A stretch of DNA of 28,438 nt. Source: Diplocarpon mali (Eukaryota; Ascomycota; Leotiomycetes; Helotiales; Drepanopezizaceae). The stretch lies in assembly GCA_024741835.1 (NCBI GenBank), contig JAENRP010000456.1:1-28438 (forward strand), given 5' to 3'. Positions 10,701-20,500 of this stretch are shown in pieces (positions within the stretch are counted from its first letter, which is position 1; each line of letters begins with the position of its first letter). A program made the position numbers and the translations under genes. The notes below the pieces were generated by a model, which made no database searches, was not told where the DNA came from, and was given only the letters and a program-made list of their open reading frames with translations.

Positions 10701-11172
10701 AATCTAGCTAAGTTCTATCTAATCAAAAGCTAAGGCGTCTTCTTAATTTGTTAAGGTTTTATAGAATAGTTCGCATTCTTACTCTATTAAGTCTTTTCCA
10801 ATTTTCAATATATTAAAACGTTTTTTTATTAGCCGATATCCAATAGGTTTATTAGAAAATCTGCCTATAATAAACTTATCGAATTTGCCACCTAGCTTTA
10901 GAGGTTGAAGCTTCTTATCTTATTCAAACTAATCATTTAGTCCTTTAGGCTTTAAGCTATTAGAGATTCCCTAATTTACCGATTGTACTTTATCGGCCTT
11001 GCTTTTATATATAGTTCGAATATTAGCTAATACTATACTTCTCTATTTCTTTCCTTTTTTATCAAATCTTATAAAACGGTCCGAATTTTCCTTTTTAAAA
11101 ATAAATAAAAGATTTTCTAAATCGTTAATTTAAAGTGCGTAAATAGAAATATTATTAGTAATTTTATTATTT

Positions 11173-11201
11173 TTCACTTGCGGGTCTAACTTATAAGTGG
11201 T
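11173..11201. repeat. 29-bp palindromic repeat, copy 10 (inverted centre, diverged)
   Basis: Ends CACTT and AAGTG are complementary around a central T at 11187. The minus strand reads TYKLDPQVKN in the pol frame. It is more diverged than the others but at the same 29-bp spacing, and lies 134 bp from the next copy. Confidence 0.55.
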
Positions 11202-11334
11202 TTTTAAGTTTTTTAAAATGATTGGTAAATTATTAAAATTTATAAAATAAACCCTCTTCTTTGCTTTATTTTTCTTTTTTCTTAATTATTAATTTAATAA
11301 AACGCTAATTGTACTATTTTTCAAAATTCCAGAT

Positions 11335-11363
11335 TTAACTCTTAGGCTAAGATCGTAAGTTAA
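11335..11363. repeat. 29-bp palindromic repeat, copy 11
   Basis: Ends TTAACT and AGTTAA are exact complements around a central A at 11349. The minus strand reads LTYDLSLRVKSG in a frame open on both sides. Confidence 0.8.
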
Positions 11364-11699
11364 ATCGCTATTATTCAAAATCGGCCAACTTACCTTTCTT
11401 TTACTATAACTCTTTACTAAGTGCCTTCTTTTACTAGTATTAAGCCTAGCCCTTATATTAGCTAATCGTTTTCTAAAACCTTATTCTAGAATTCGGCTAT
11501 ATCTCTTATAATAACCATTTATCCTTTTAAAGATCGATCCGTATTCTAAAGACTAGCTTTTATAAGACTATTTTTAAAATAGTTAAATATTAGCTAAGAT
11601 TTTAAAATAAAGGGTATTTTTAAAAGAATATCATTTGAAAAATTCTCTATTATTAGAAAGTTAGTATAATTAACAATTCCTCTAACTTTAACCTTTACG

Positions 11700-12620
11700 T
11701 TTTTCACCTATTTATTAAAATTGTATTTCGATCTAAAGATAGTTGAATAAATAAAGAGTCGATCGCTAATGATTGTCAATTAAGCTATTTCTATTACTTT
11801 TCTAGTTATTATATTAACTTCTAAACTATAATCAATTAAAGCCTTTGCTTTAATTGATTCTTCTATTAAATAAATAATAATAGGGCTTTTTATTACAATT
11901 ACTAAACAATTTCAATTAATATTCTAAGATATTAAGACTATTACTATAATATTATAGTACCTTTAGGTTCCTTTGTCTTTTACAATCTAGAGACATTTGA
12001 TTAAGGCTAAGTGCTTTTCGGATTTCTTTTATATTATAATTTCCATTTCCTTATTATTATTCAAATCTTTAAAGGCAATTAGGATATACTTTCCTAGCAC
12101 TTTATCAAACTGTCTAATTAAATCAAATAGGTCTTTAAATGTAAGGTTAATTTGCTAAGCTATAATATTCTCTATAGCTTTTTCTATTACAATTAAACTA
12201 ATATATTTATTAATGAATTTTTCTTATTTTAATATCTATCTCTTTCGCTTAAGGTTAAGGGTTTACGTAATAACTTTAACTTCTTAATCTTTAAGCTTAA
12301 AGTTATCTTTATCTATTATATCTCTAATTAATTTGTCTGCTATATTAGCTTTATCTTTATCTACTATAGTTTTAGATTATTAGGTATCTTTTAGCATTTG
12401 GACTCTATATTAAGATTCTTAAGTTATATATATTAATTTCTAGACTTTAGCTGGTTTTATTAGTATTAAGGAAGTAATAGATTTAAAAAGACGCTAAGTA
12501 TTCGAAGGGTTTTTAAATATAAAAGCAGTATTAATATTAGTAGATATATTATTATTAACCTATCTTAAAATAGAAATTCCTCTAACTTTAGTAGTAGTCT
12601 AGTTCGAAGTTTAGTTAGTA
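11700..12620 (-). pseudogene. Gypsy retropepsin and Gag C-terminal relic
   Basis: The minus-strand frame runs from RLFKSITSLILIKPAKV near 12490 through NLTFKDLFDLIRQFDKVLGK near 12110 to KALIDYSLEVNIITRKVIEI near 11800-11850. The last resembles the Gypsy retropepsin opening 'A-L-I-D-S-G-S-E-V-N-L-I', with the D kept and the following S-G altered. It is followed by a plausible flap and second half (YTNFLIIENFSNDILLKI near 11640). In the element the protease would cut the Gag-Pol polyprotein. Assignment rests on the D-x-x-x-E-V-N-x-I pattern and on its place upstream of RT. Confidence 0.6.
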
Positions 12621-12699
12621 AGTACTCTCTTAAGTAGATTGCTAGCTGGACCTATATATATATAAGTTAGGACCTTAGAGTTGATTTCGATAATATGCT

Positions 12700-13006
12700 T
12701 CTGTTCGGCCAAATCCTCATTCCACTTTATACTATATATTATTATTCGAATAGTCTATAGTTATAAATGATTCTAGTATTTTTAATAAGGATAGCATTTA
12801 GCCTAGGATCTTTAATATAAAGCATCTTATACTTATTAATATATATAACCCTAGTATTAATAAAATAATAGAAAAGAGGATAATTATTATAATACTTATA
12901 TAAAGCGCAGTTAGGTTCTTTATTATTGCAAAAGTTGCAAGTTAGTTGTTTTCTATTGCTATTTCCTTAATACCCTATAGTATTAATATTGGCAAAGTGC
13001 TAGTTA
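12700..13006 (-). pseudogene. Gypsy Gag middle segment, left of the Copia insertion
   Basis: One minus-strand frame reads LTCNFCNNKEPNCALYKYYN near 12910-12960 and then YLMLYIKDPRLNA-like sequence near 12800. The C-x-x-C spacing and position could be a decayed Gag zinc-binding patch, but the frame choice is uncertain. The segment is directly continuous with 24763 onward once the Copia insertion and one GGATT copy are removed. Confidence 0.45.
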
Positions 13007-13011
13007 GGATT
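13007..13011. other. Left target-site duplication GGATT of the Copia composite
   Basis: GGATT immediately precedes the first LTR (TGTCGTGCAG) and recurs directly after the last LTR at 24758-24762. Five bases is the usual Copia integrase footprint. Confidence 0.85.
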
Positions 13012-13209
13012 TGTCGTGCAGAATGGGCGGAGTCTCTACTTATTCTAAAGACCCTCCACGTGACTCCTGCTAAGTCATAGACTCTCCCTTTTCTTTCCGA
13101 AGTCTCCTTATTATATATATACTAGATAATAATATAATAAATCATCTTTATCTATATTAGCGAGCCTCTTAAGCGACCTAATAAAGGCCCTCTAGCCGAC
13201 TGTACTATA
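13012..13209 (+). repeat. Copia 5' LTR of the outer element (198 bp)
   Basis: Starts TGTCGTGCAGAATGGGCG and ends CTGTACTATA (the final TA is probably an original CA). Aligns over its full length with 17157-17354 and 24560-24757, with differences that are mostly transitions. A TATATATA stretch near 13112-13120 is a possible TATA box. Confidence 0.9.
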
Positions 13210-13273
13210 GTTATAAGCCCTATAAGCACTTTAATATGCTTTCTCTTTATATACAACCGGCTAGAGGGCCTTT
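13183..13273. repeat. Perfect 16-bp inverted repeat across the LTR/internal junction
   Basis: AAAGGCCCTCTAGCCG at 13183-13198 and its exact reverse complement at 13258-13273 enclose the LTR end and the expected primer-binding site. The arms extend imperfectly outward. In the second copy (17328-17343 and 17402-17418) the pairing survives partly. Confidence 0.8.
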
Positions 13274-13434
13274 TAAGCTCTTAATCGACTTTTCGAGTAT
13301 TTATAATAACTTAAAGGACCTTTATTTTTAATTAATAAATCTCTATTTTCCAATTGAACCTTATTTGCAAATTTCATTTATATACTTAACCTTTTCACTA
13401 GACTCTATTTAATATATCTAACTCTTTAAGTATC

Positions 13435-16400
13435 TCCGAGCCTCGCTTTAATACTTCTACCTCTTAAGTAAAGTGGTTTAATAAATATATATTCTTCGCT
13501 AAGCTTTATAATATCACTATTTTTGCCGATCTAAGACTCCTATTTAAGTCAATTATAAAGACCGAGCCTTAAGCTCTCTTTATATAAGAGCTTAAGGAAC
13601 TGAAAATGGCTAACCTTTATATAATATACGCAAGGTTATATAAAGAGTATATAGCAACTCTATCTAAATAGATTTACGCCTACTTTCCTTTAGAAGACCT
13701 ATTAAAAGCTCCTCCTCTATAGGCTTTATATAAGGATATTAAGGATAAATATAAAATCCTAATAAAGGAGTACCATATTTGTAAGGAGATTTAAAAGACT
13801 TAATGCAAATACTATAAACTACTCTTAAAATAGATCTTTAAGACTATTAATAAAACGCTCTTAGCTTCTGCGATAACTTAAGTATAAATCTAAGCTAAGA
13901 AGCTCTCCTCCTTAATACCTGATAGAGATACTCCTATAATTAGAACTACTACTAATAACCTATATTCCATTTTAGTAAATTAGCAACTCTTACTCTAAGG
14001 CCTAGTATCTATTTTAAAGCATAATATTACGCCTTCTGATAAGGCTATTCAATCTTAGATAAGGCTCTAGTATCGCAATGTATTATACTAAAGCAAGACT
14101 AAAAGAACTAATACTTAGCAGTAGATCTAAGAGTAGCAAGAGGCGTATTACTTAATAGAATAATATAGTCTTCTTAAAATTAAAGGGAGATTAAGAGTTA
14201 TTGACTTTTTAAACTTAATTATAATAAAGATTAATTTAAGTTAAGCGACTCACTTAAAGGAGGAAATTATTACTAATAAGCAAATAAGAACCTTATATAA
14301 GCATAACCTAATATAGCTAAGCTGCGCTTTAGCAGGCATTAAATCTAATAGAGCGATTGATAATAAAGGGCTAGCAGTTTTTGCTACTCGAGAGTCTCTC
14401 TTAGATGCTAAAACCCTTTTGAAGACTCTAGCGAGTAGCTCTTAAAATCGCTTTATAAGCTTTAAAAGGGAGATTAGGCCTAAGTGCTCTTATAGAGGCT
14501 TTAAAAATCACTATTAGAAGCCCTAGGACTATCGGAAACTATTATATACTATAGATAGGCGTAAGGAAAATATAAAGGTTCTCCTCTCGCAAGAGGAGGT
14601 CCTATAAATATAAAAGGCGTTAAATGTAAAAGACTAGTTCAAGGGTCTTTAAGTATAGCTTAAGGAGAATAATATTATAGTAATAGCAATTGATAAATTT
14701 AAAGGAAAGGCTTTAGCCTTTAAAAAGGATAGTTCAAGTAAAAGGGAGAACTTACTAGTCTTTATAGTAATAGATCCCTTTGCCTTTAATGCTTTTAAAG
14801 AATCGTTTAATATCTACTACCTCTTTAAGCTAAAACGCTACCCGCTTTCCTTAAGTACACTCCTTAATAATTGCGCAGCTACTTATATTATTAATTCAAA
14901 GGATTTACTTATTGCAGATACCTTTAAGCCTTTTAATAACTTATAGTAATATATTAAAGTAGGTACCTTAAGACTCCTAATCATTAGGAGAGGTAATAGA
15001 TATATGGCAGACTCTCTTCTATAGCGTAATAGCTCTCCTATAGGAATAATGCTACGCAATATTGCTATTATAAAGGAATTTACTACTAATATTATCTTAA
15101 AAAGGCTCTTTGCAGATAAGGGTTTTTAGTACTCTAGGATAGACCTTACTTTACACTTTAAGAGTATTAAAGACTTTATAAAGCAAGCTTAGTTAAAGCG
15201 TTGCTATAATCTTATTTTCTTTAAATATAAGCCTATTAACTATTTAAATCTTCTAAATATACTTTAATATAACTTCTCTACCTTAATAGCATTCCCTATA
15301 GCTAAGACAATGCTTTATAATAGGTTTTAGTCTAGCTATATACCTATTAAGGTGCAGGATAATAATATATATATTTAGCACCTTTGCGCTAGCTACCTAA
15401 GCGCAAAGGCTCTTTAAGCGCTAGTCAAGTGCGCTAAGAGAGTAAAGATCAAGGGAATATAAAGGCTAGAGTGCCCTATATATGCAATAGCGTCTACTAA
15501 GTAAGTTATTTCTTATGCTACCTTTAAGAACCGATCTCTAAAGCCCTTCTTTAAGATCTCCTAAGATCTCTTTAACTTTCTAAATAACTTATATAATAGT
15601 TGCTTATAAGTTCTTTTAATTAAAGATAAGTATAGTAGTATACTTTAGATATTCCTATTAAGATCAAAGGGCAAAGATATAGTTATAAAGGTCCTTTAGG
15701 CCTTTAAAGCATAAGTAAAACGCTAATATAGGCTTTTAATTTGCAAGATTAGGCAAGATAATAATACTTTAGTAATCTTCTTAAAGGAAGACTCTCTTAT
15801 AAAATACTAAAGATAGGTAAAAGAGAAGGGAATCGATTTAGAGCTTATTCCTACCTATATATACTAACCTAATAGAAGCGTAGAGCAAGTAAGAAGGGAG
15901 TTAATTAAACGCTCTATTAAAATAAGAATCTACGCTAGGCTTCTAGTAAGCCTTTAGCTAAAGGTTATAAAGGTTACTATATACCTCTATAATATCTCCC
16001 TACTTGCTAAGAAGAAGATGATCTTATTAAGCAAAGCTCTTTATAATTAGTTTAAGTAGTATTTTCAATTTTATAAGCTGCTACTTATTAAGTAGATAAT
16101 AGTAAGCTTAAAGCTTAACTAAAGTCGCATTTATATATATAGCGCTTGCGTATACCCTTTAATTAAAGAAAAGGAGGCAAGGAAGGACTGCCGAACCTTT
16201 AAAATTGAACTATAAAGGTACTTAAGTTACTTAATTAGATATATTACCTTTAATATTTATAAAATCTAAGTTCCTATACTCTAATAAGTAATAACAACTT
16301 ATAATATCGAATTCGATAAGTCTCTCTTCTATAGTCCAGAAGCTAAGCATATAAACCCTATATTGCGCTAAGAACTTAAAATAACCCTTTAATTGATTAA

Positions 16401-17156
16401 AAAGGAAGAAGGAGCTTAAGATGCTAAGTTCGAAGGTATTTTTAAGGAATCAGAGCTTATTATAAGGTCGAACGCAATCGCTATAAAAGAAGCTGCTATA
16501 TAAGAAGAGCTTGCATTATAGACCGACGCTGCTCTATAACCTCTAACTAATAATATAAAAGGCCTTAACTTAAATCCAAATTCTCTAAGAGACCCGCTTA
16601 AAAACTCAAGGGCAGAAGTAAGCAAACTAAAAGCCATTTCGCTAGTCTTTAAAAAGGCAAATAGCAATTAAAGCTTAAGGGTAATAATTCCCTATAAAGG
16701 CCCTACCGAAAAAGGAACTATAGACGACTCTAAGGGAGTCTTTAAAGACGAGTTCTATAAGGCGATCGGCAGATCTTTAGCTGCTATTCTACGTAAAAAT
16801 AAAGATGGCTTAAGGGCTTTAAGATAGAGTCTTTAATTATAAAGGCAAGCCCTAGTAAACTTTAGTAAAAGGCTAAAGGCATTACTACTAAGATTTAAGA
16901 GAAGCTCTAATAGTCTTATAAGAAGCGACCTAGTAAGAGGAGTAGGCCTTAATAATATAATACCTCAAGTTGTAATACTAGCTTAAAGACTATAGGCTTA
17001 AGAGATAAAGCTACTCAGACTCTTAAAGGAACCTTTAGTAATAATAAAAATAAAAAAGGAGACCTATAAAGAAAAGCGCAAGGAGGAACTCCCTCTTCTT
17101 AAGCAAAAGAGGATAAGACGCTTAAGCGTTAAGCAATAGGAGACTTTAAAAGTATA
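13435..17156 (+). pseudogene. Copia Gag-PR-IN relic A (outer element, truncated before RT)
   Basis: A single plus-strand frame with many TAA/TAG, from about PRFNTSTS near 13445. Gag-like sequence (NKYIFFAKLYNITIFADLRL near 13480; KCSYRGFKNHYQK-like patch near 14490) leads to a retropepsin-like motif, NNCAATYIINSKDL near 14868-14910, whose catalytic Asp is now Asn. Integrase follows: pre-integrase segment near 15400-15510, LIKDKYSSILQIFLLRSKGK near 15620 (first Asp present), LKEDSLIKY near 15785, and TYIY-stop-PNRSVEQV near 15855-15890 (Glu present). ITTYNIEFDKSLFY near 16290-16330 matches the conserved post-integrase T-R-D-V-x-F-x-E block. The frame stops dead at the middle LTR, so no RT or RNase H remains. 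Confidence 0.85.
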
Positions 17157-17354
17157 TATCGTGCAGAATGGGCGGAGTCTCCACTTATTCTGAAGACCCT
17201 CTACGTGACTCTTGCTAAGTCATAGACTCTCCCTTTTCTTTCTAAAGTCTCCTTATTATATATATATTAAAGAATAATATAATAAATCATCTTTATTTAT
17301 ATTAGCAAGCCTTTTAAGCGACCTAATAAAGGCCCTCTAGCTAACTATACTATA
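17157..17354 (+). repeat. Copia middle LTR: 5' LTR of the inner element (198 bp)
   Basis: Begins TATCGTGCAGAATGGGCGGA (TG to TA at the tip) and aligns base for base with the first LTR. It is directly preceded by GTATA (17152-17156), the proposed target of the inner insertion; the same GTATA is uninterrupted in internal B near 21297-21302. Confidence 0.9.
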
Positions 17355-17579
17355 GTTATAAGCCCTATAAGCACTTTAACATACTTTCTCTTTATATGCA
17401 ACCGGCTGAAGGGCCTTTTAAGCTCTTAACCGACTTTTCGAATATTTATAATAATTCAAAGGACCTTTATTTTTAATTAACAAATTTCTATTTTTTAATC
17501 GAACCTTATTTGCAAATTTTATTTATATACCTAACCTTTTCATTAGATTCTATTTAATATATCTAACTCTTTAAGTATC

Positions 17580-20500
17580 TCCAAGCCTCGCCTTAACACT
17601 TCTGCCTCTTAAGTAAAGTAGTTTAGTAAATATATGTTTTTCGCTAAGCTTTATAATATTACCATTTTTACCGATCTAAGACTCCTATTTAAGTTAATTA
17701 TAAAGACCGAGCCTTAAGCTCCCTTTATATAAGAGCTTAAAGAACTAGAAACGGCTAACCTTTGCATAATATATGCAAGGTTATATAAAAAGTATATAGT
17801 AACTCTATTTAAATAGATTTACGCCTGCTTTCCCTTAAGAGACCTATCAAAGGCTCCTCTTCTATAAGCTTTATATAAGGATATTAAGGATAAATATAAA
17901 ATCCTAATAAAGGAGTACTATATTTGCAAGGAGACTTAAAAGACCTAATGCAAATATTATAAACTACTCTTAAAATAGGTCTCTAAGACTGTCGATAGAA
18001 TACTCTTAGCTTTTGCAATAGCTTAAGTATAAATCCAAGCTAAGAAGCTCTCCTCCTTAATACCTAATAGAGATACTCCTATAACTAGAACTACTACTAA
18101 CGACCTGCATTCTATTTTAATAAACTAGTAACTCTTACTCTAAGGCCTAGTATCTATTTTAAAGTATAATATTACGCCTTCTAATAAGGCTATTCAATCT
18201 TAAATAAGGCTTTAGTATCGCAATATACTACGCTAAGGCAAGACTAAGAGAACTAATACTTAGTAGTAGATCCAGGAGTAGCAGGAGGCGTACCGCCTAA
18301 TAGAATAACATAGTCTTCCTAAGATTAAAGGGAGACTAGGAGTTACTAACTTTTTAAACTTAATTATAGTAAAGATTAATCTAAGTTAGGCGATTCACTT
18401 AAAGGAGGAAATTATTACTAATAAGTAGATAGGAACCCTATATAAGCATAACCTAATGCAGCTAAGCCGCGCTTTAGCAAGTATTAAATCTAATAAAGCG
18501 ATTGATAATAAAGGGCTAGCAGTTTTTACTACTTAAGAGTCTCTCTTAGATGCTAAAACCCTTTTGCAAGCTTTAGTAAGCAGCTTCCGAAATCGCTCTA
18601 TAAGCTTTAGAAGGGAGATTAGGCCTAAGTACCCTTATAAAGGCTTTAAAAATCACTATTAGAAGCTCTAAGACTATTAGAAACTATTATATATTATAAA
18701 TAGGCGCAAGGAAAATATAAAGGTTCTCCCCTTGCAAGAGGAGGTCCTATAAATACAAAAGGCATTAAATGTAAAAGATTAGTTCAAGGGTCTTTAAGCA
18801 TAGCTCAAGGAGAATAATATTATAATAATAGCAATTGACAAATTTAAGGGAAAGGCTTCAGCCTTTAAAGAGGATGGTTTAAGCAAAAGGGAGAACTCAC
18901 TAGTCTTTATAGTAATAGATCCCTCTGCCTTTAATGCTTTTAAAGAATTGTTTAATATCTACTACCTCTTTAAGCTAGAACGCCACTTGCTTTCCTTAAG
19001 TATGCTCTTTAATAATTGTATAGCTACTTATATTATTAATTCAAAGGATTTACTTATCGCAAGTACTTTTAAGCCTTCTAGCAACTTATAATAATATATT
19101 AAAGCAGGTACCTTAAGACTCCCAATCATTAGGAGAGGTGATAGATATATAGCAGACTCTCTTCTATAGCGTAATAGCTCTCTTATAAGGATAACGCTTT
19201 ATAATATTACTATTATAAAGGAGTTTATTATTAATATTATCTTAAAGAGGCTCCTTGCGGATAAGGGTTTTTAATACTTTAGAGTAGACCTTACTTTGCG
19301 CTCTAAGAGCATTAAAGATTCTATAAAGCGAGCTTACTTAAAGTGTTACTATAATCTCATTTTCTTTAAATATAAGCTTATCAACTATTTAGATCTCTTA
19401 AATATACTTTAATATGACTTCTCTACCTTAATAGCGTTCCCTATAGCTAAGATAATACTTTATAATAAGTTCTAGTCTAGCTATGCACCTACTAAGGTAT
19501 AGGATAATAATGCATATACTTAATACCTTCGCGCTAGCCACTTAGGCGCAAAGGCTCTCTAAGTGCTAGTTAAGTGCGCTAAAGGAGTAAAGATCAAGGG
19601 AATACAAAGGTTAAAGTGCCTTATATGCGCAGTAGCATCTGCTAAGTAAGTTATTTCTTATACTATCTTTAAGAACCGATCTTTAAGGCCCTTCTTCAGA
19701 ATCTCCTAAGATCTCTTTAACTTTTTAGACAACTTATATAACAATTGCTTATAGGTTCTTTTAATTAAAGATAAGTATAATAGTATACTTTAGATATTCC
19801 TATTAAGATCAAAAGGCAAAGATATAGTTATAAAGGTCCTTTAGGCCTTTAAAGCATAAGTAAAACGCTAATATAGGCTTTTAATTTGCAAGATTAGGCA
19901 AGATAATAATACTTTAGTAATCTCCTTAAGAGAAGACTCTCTTATAAAGTACTAAAGATAGGTAAAAGAGGAGGGAATTGATTTAAAGCTTACTCCCACC
20001 TATATATATTAACCTAATAAAGGCGCAGAGCAAGTAGGAAAGGAGTTAATTAAACGCTCTATTAAAATGAGAATCTACGCCAGGCTTTTAGCAAGCCTTT
20101 AGCCAAAGGTTATAAAGGCTATTATATACCTTTATAATATCTCCCTACTTATTAAGAAGAAGATGATCTTATTAAGCAAGGCTCTTTATAATTAGTTTAA
20201 GTAGTATTTTCGATTCTATAAGCCGCTGCTTATTAAGTAGATGATAGTAAGCTTAAAGCCTAACTAAAGTCGCATTTATATATATAGCGCTTGCGTATAC
20301 CCTTTAATTAAAGAGAAGGAGGTAGGGAGGGACCGTTAAACCTTTAAAATTAAACTATAAAGGCACTTAAGTTACTTAATTAAATATATTACCTTTAATA
20401 TTTATAGAATCTAGGTTCTTATACTCTAGCGAGTAATAACAACTCATAATATCGAATTCGATAAGTCTCTCTTCTATAGTTTAAAAGCTAAGCGCGCAAA

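Larger units (their letters stand above)
10710..11800 (-). pseudogene. Gypsy protease-RT connecting region
   Basis: A protein-like minus-strand frame continues from the RT up to about 11170. It contains LVFGGKFDKF-like and PIGYRLIKKRFNILKIGKD segments and upstream ISIYAL. It continues past two palindromic repeats into NIRARLNTSKRRHLVKSYSK near 11440. No catalytic motif was recognised; this is the linker between retropepsin and RT in the same polyprotein. Confidence 0.6.
7640..13006 (-). mobile_element. Ty3/Gypsy-type retrotransposon, 3' segment (Gag C-term, PR, RT, RNase H, IN), RIP-degraded
   Basis: On the minus strand, from high to low coordinate, this holds the end of Gag, a retropepsin-like motif near 11810-11850, reverse transcriptase at about 10000-10700, RNase H at about 9400-9790, and integrase at about 7980-9100. 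The order PR-RT-RH-IN is that of Ty3/Gypsy (Metaviridae) and not Copia. The 5' part of the same element lies at 24763-26976, cut off by the Copia composite inserted between. All domains are riddled with TAA/TAG. No 3' LTR was found before relic gene 2, so the left end is probably lost. Four 29-bp palindromes lie inside this segment. Confidence 0.85.

Noticed and set aside
13208..13225. Primer-binding site for a specific tRNA
   Set aside because: The sequence after the LTR (TAGTTATAAGCCC) could be a mutated TGG-type primer site, but I could not match it to a tRNA with confidence.
16416..16667. Open minus-strand frame of 83 codons, repeated at 20561-20812
   Set aside because: It is antisense to the Copia polyprotein. 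Its conservation between the two places follows from the two Copia copies (same 4145-bp offset), and no independent motif is present.
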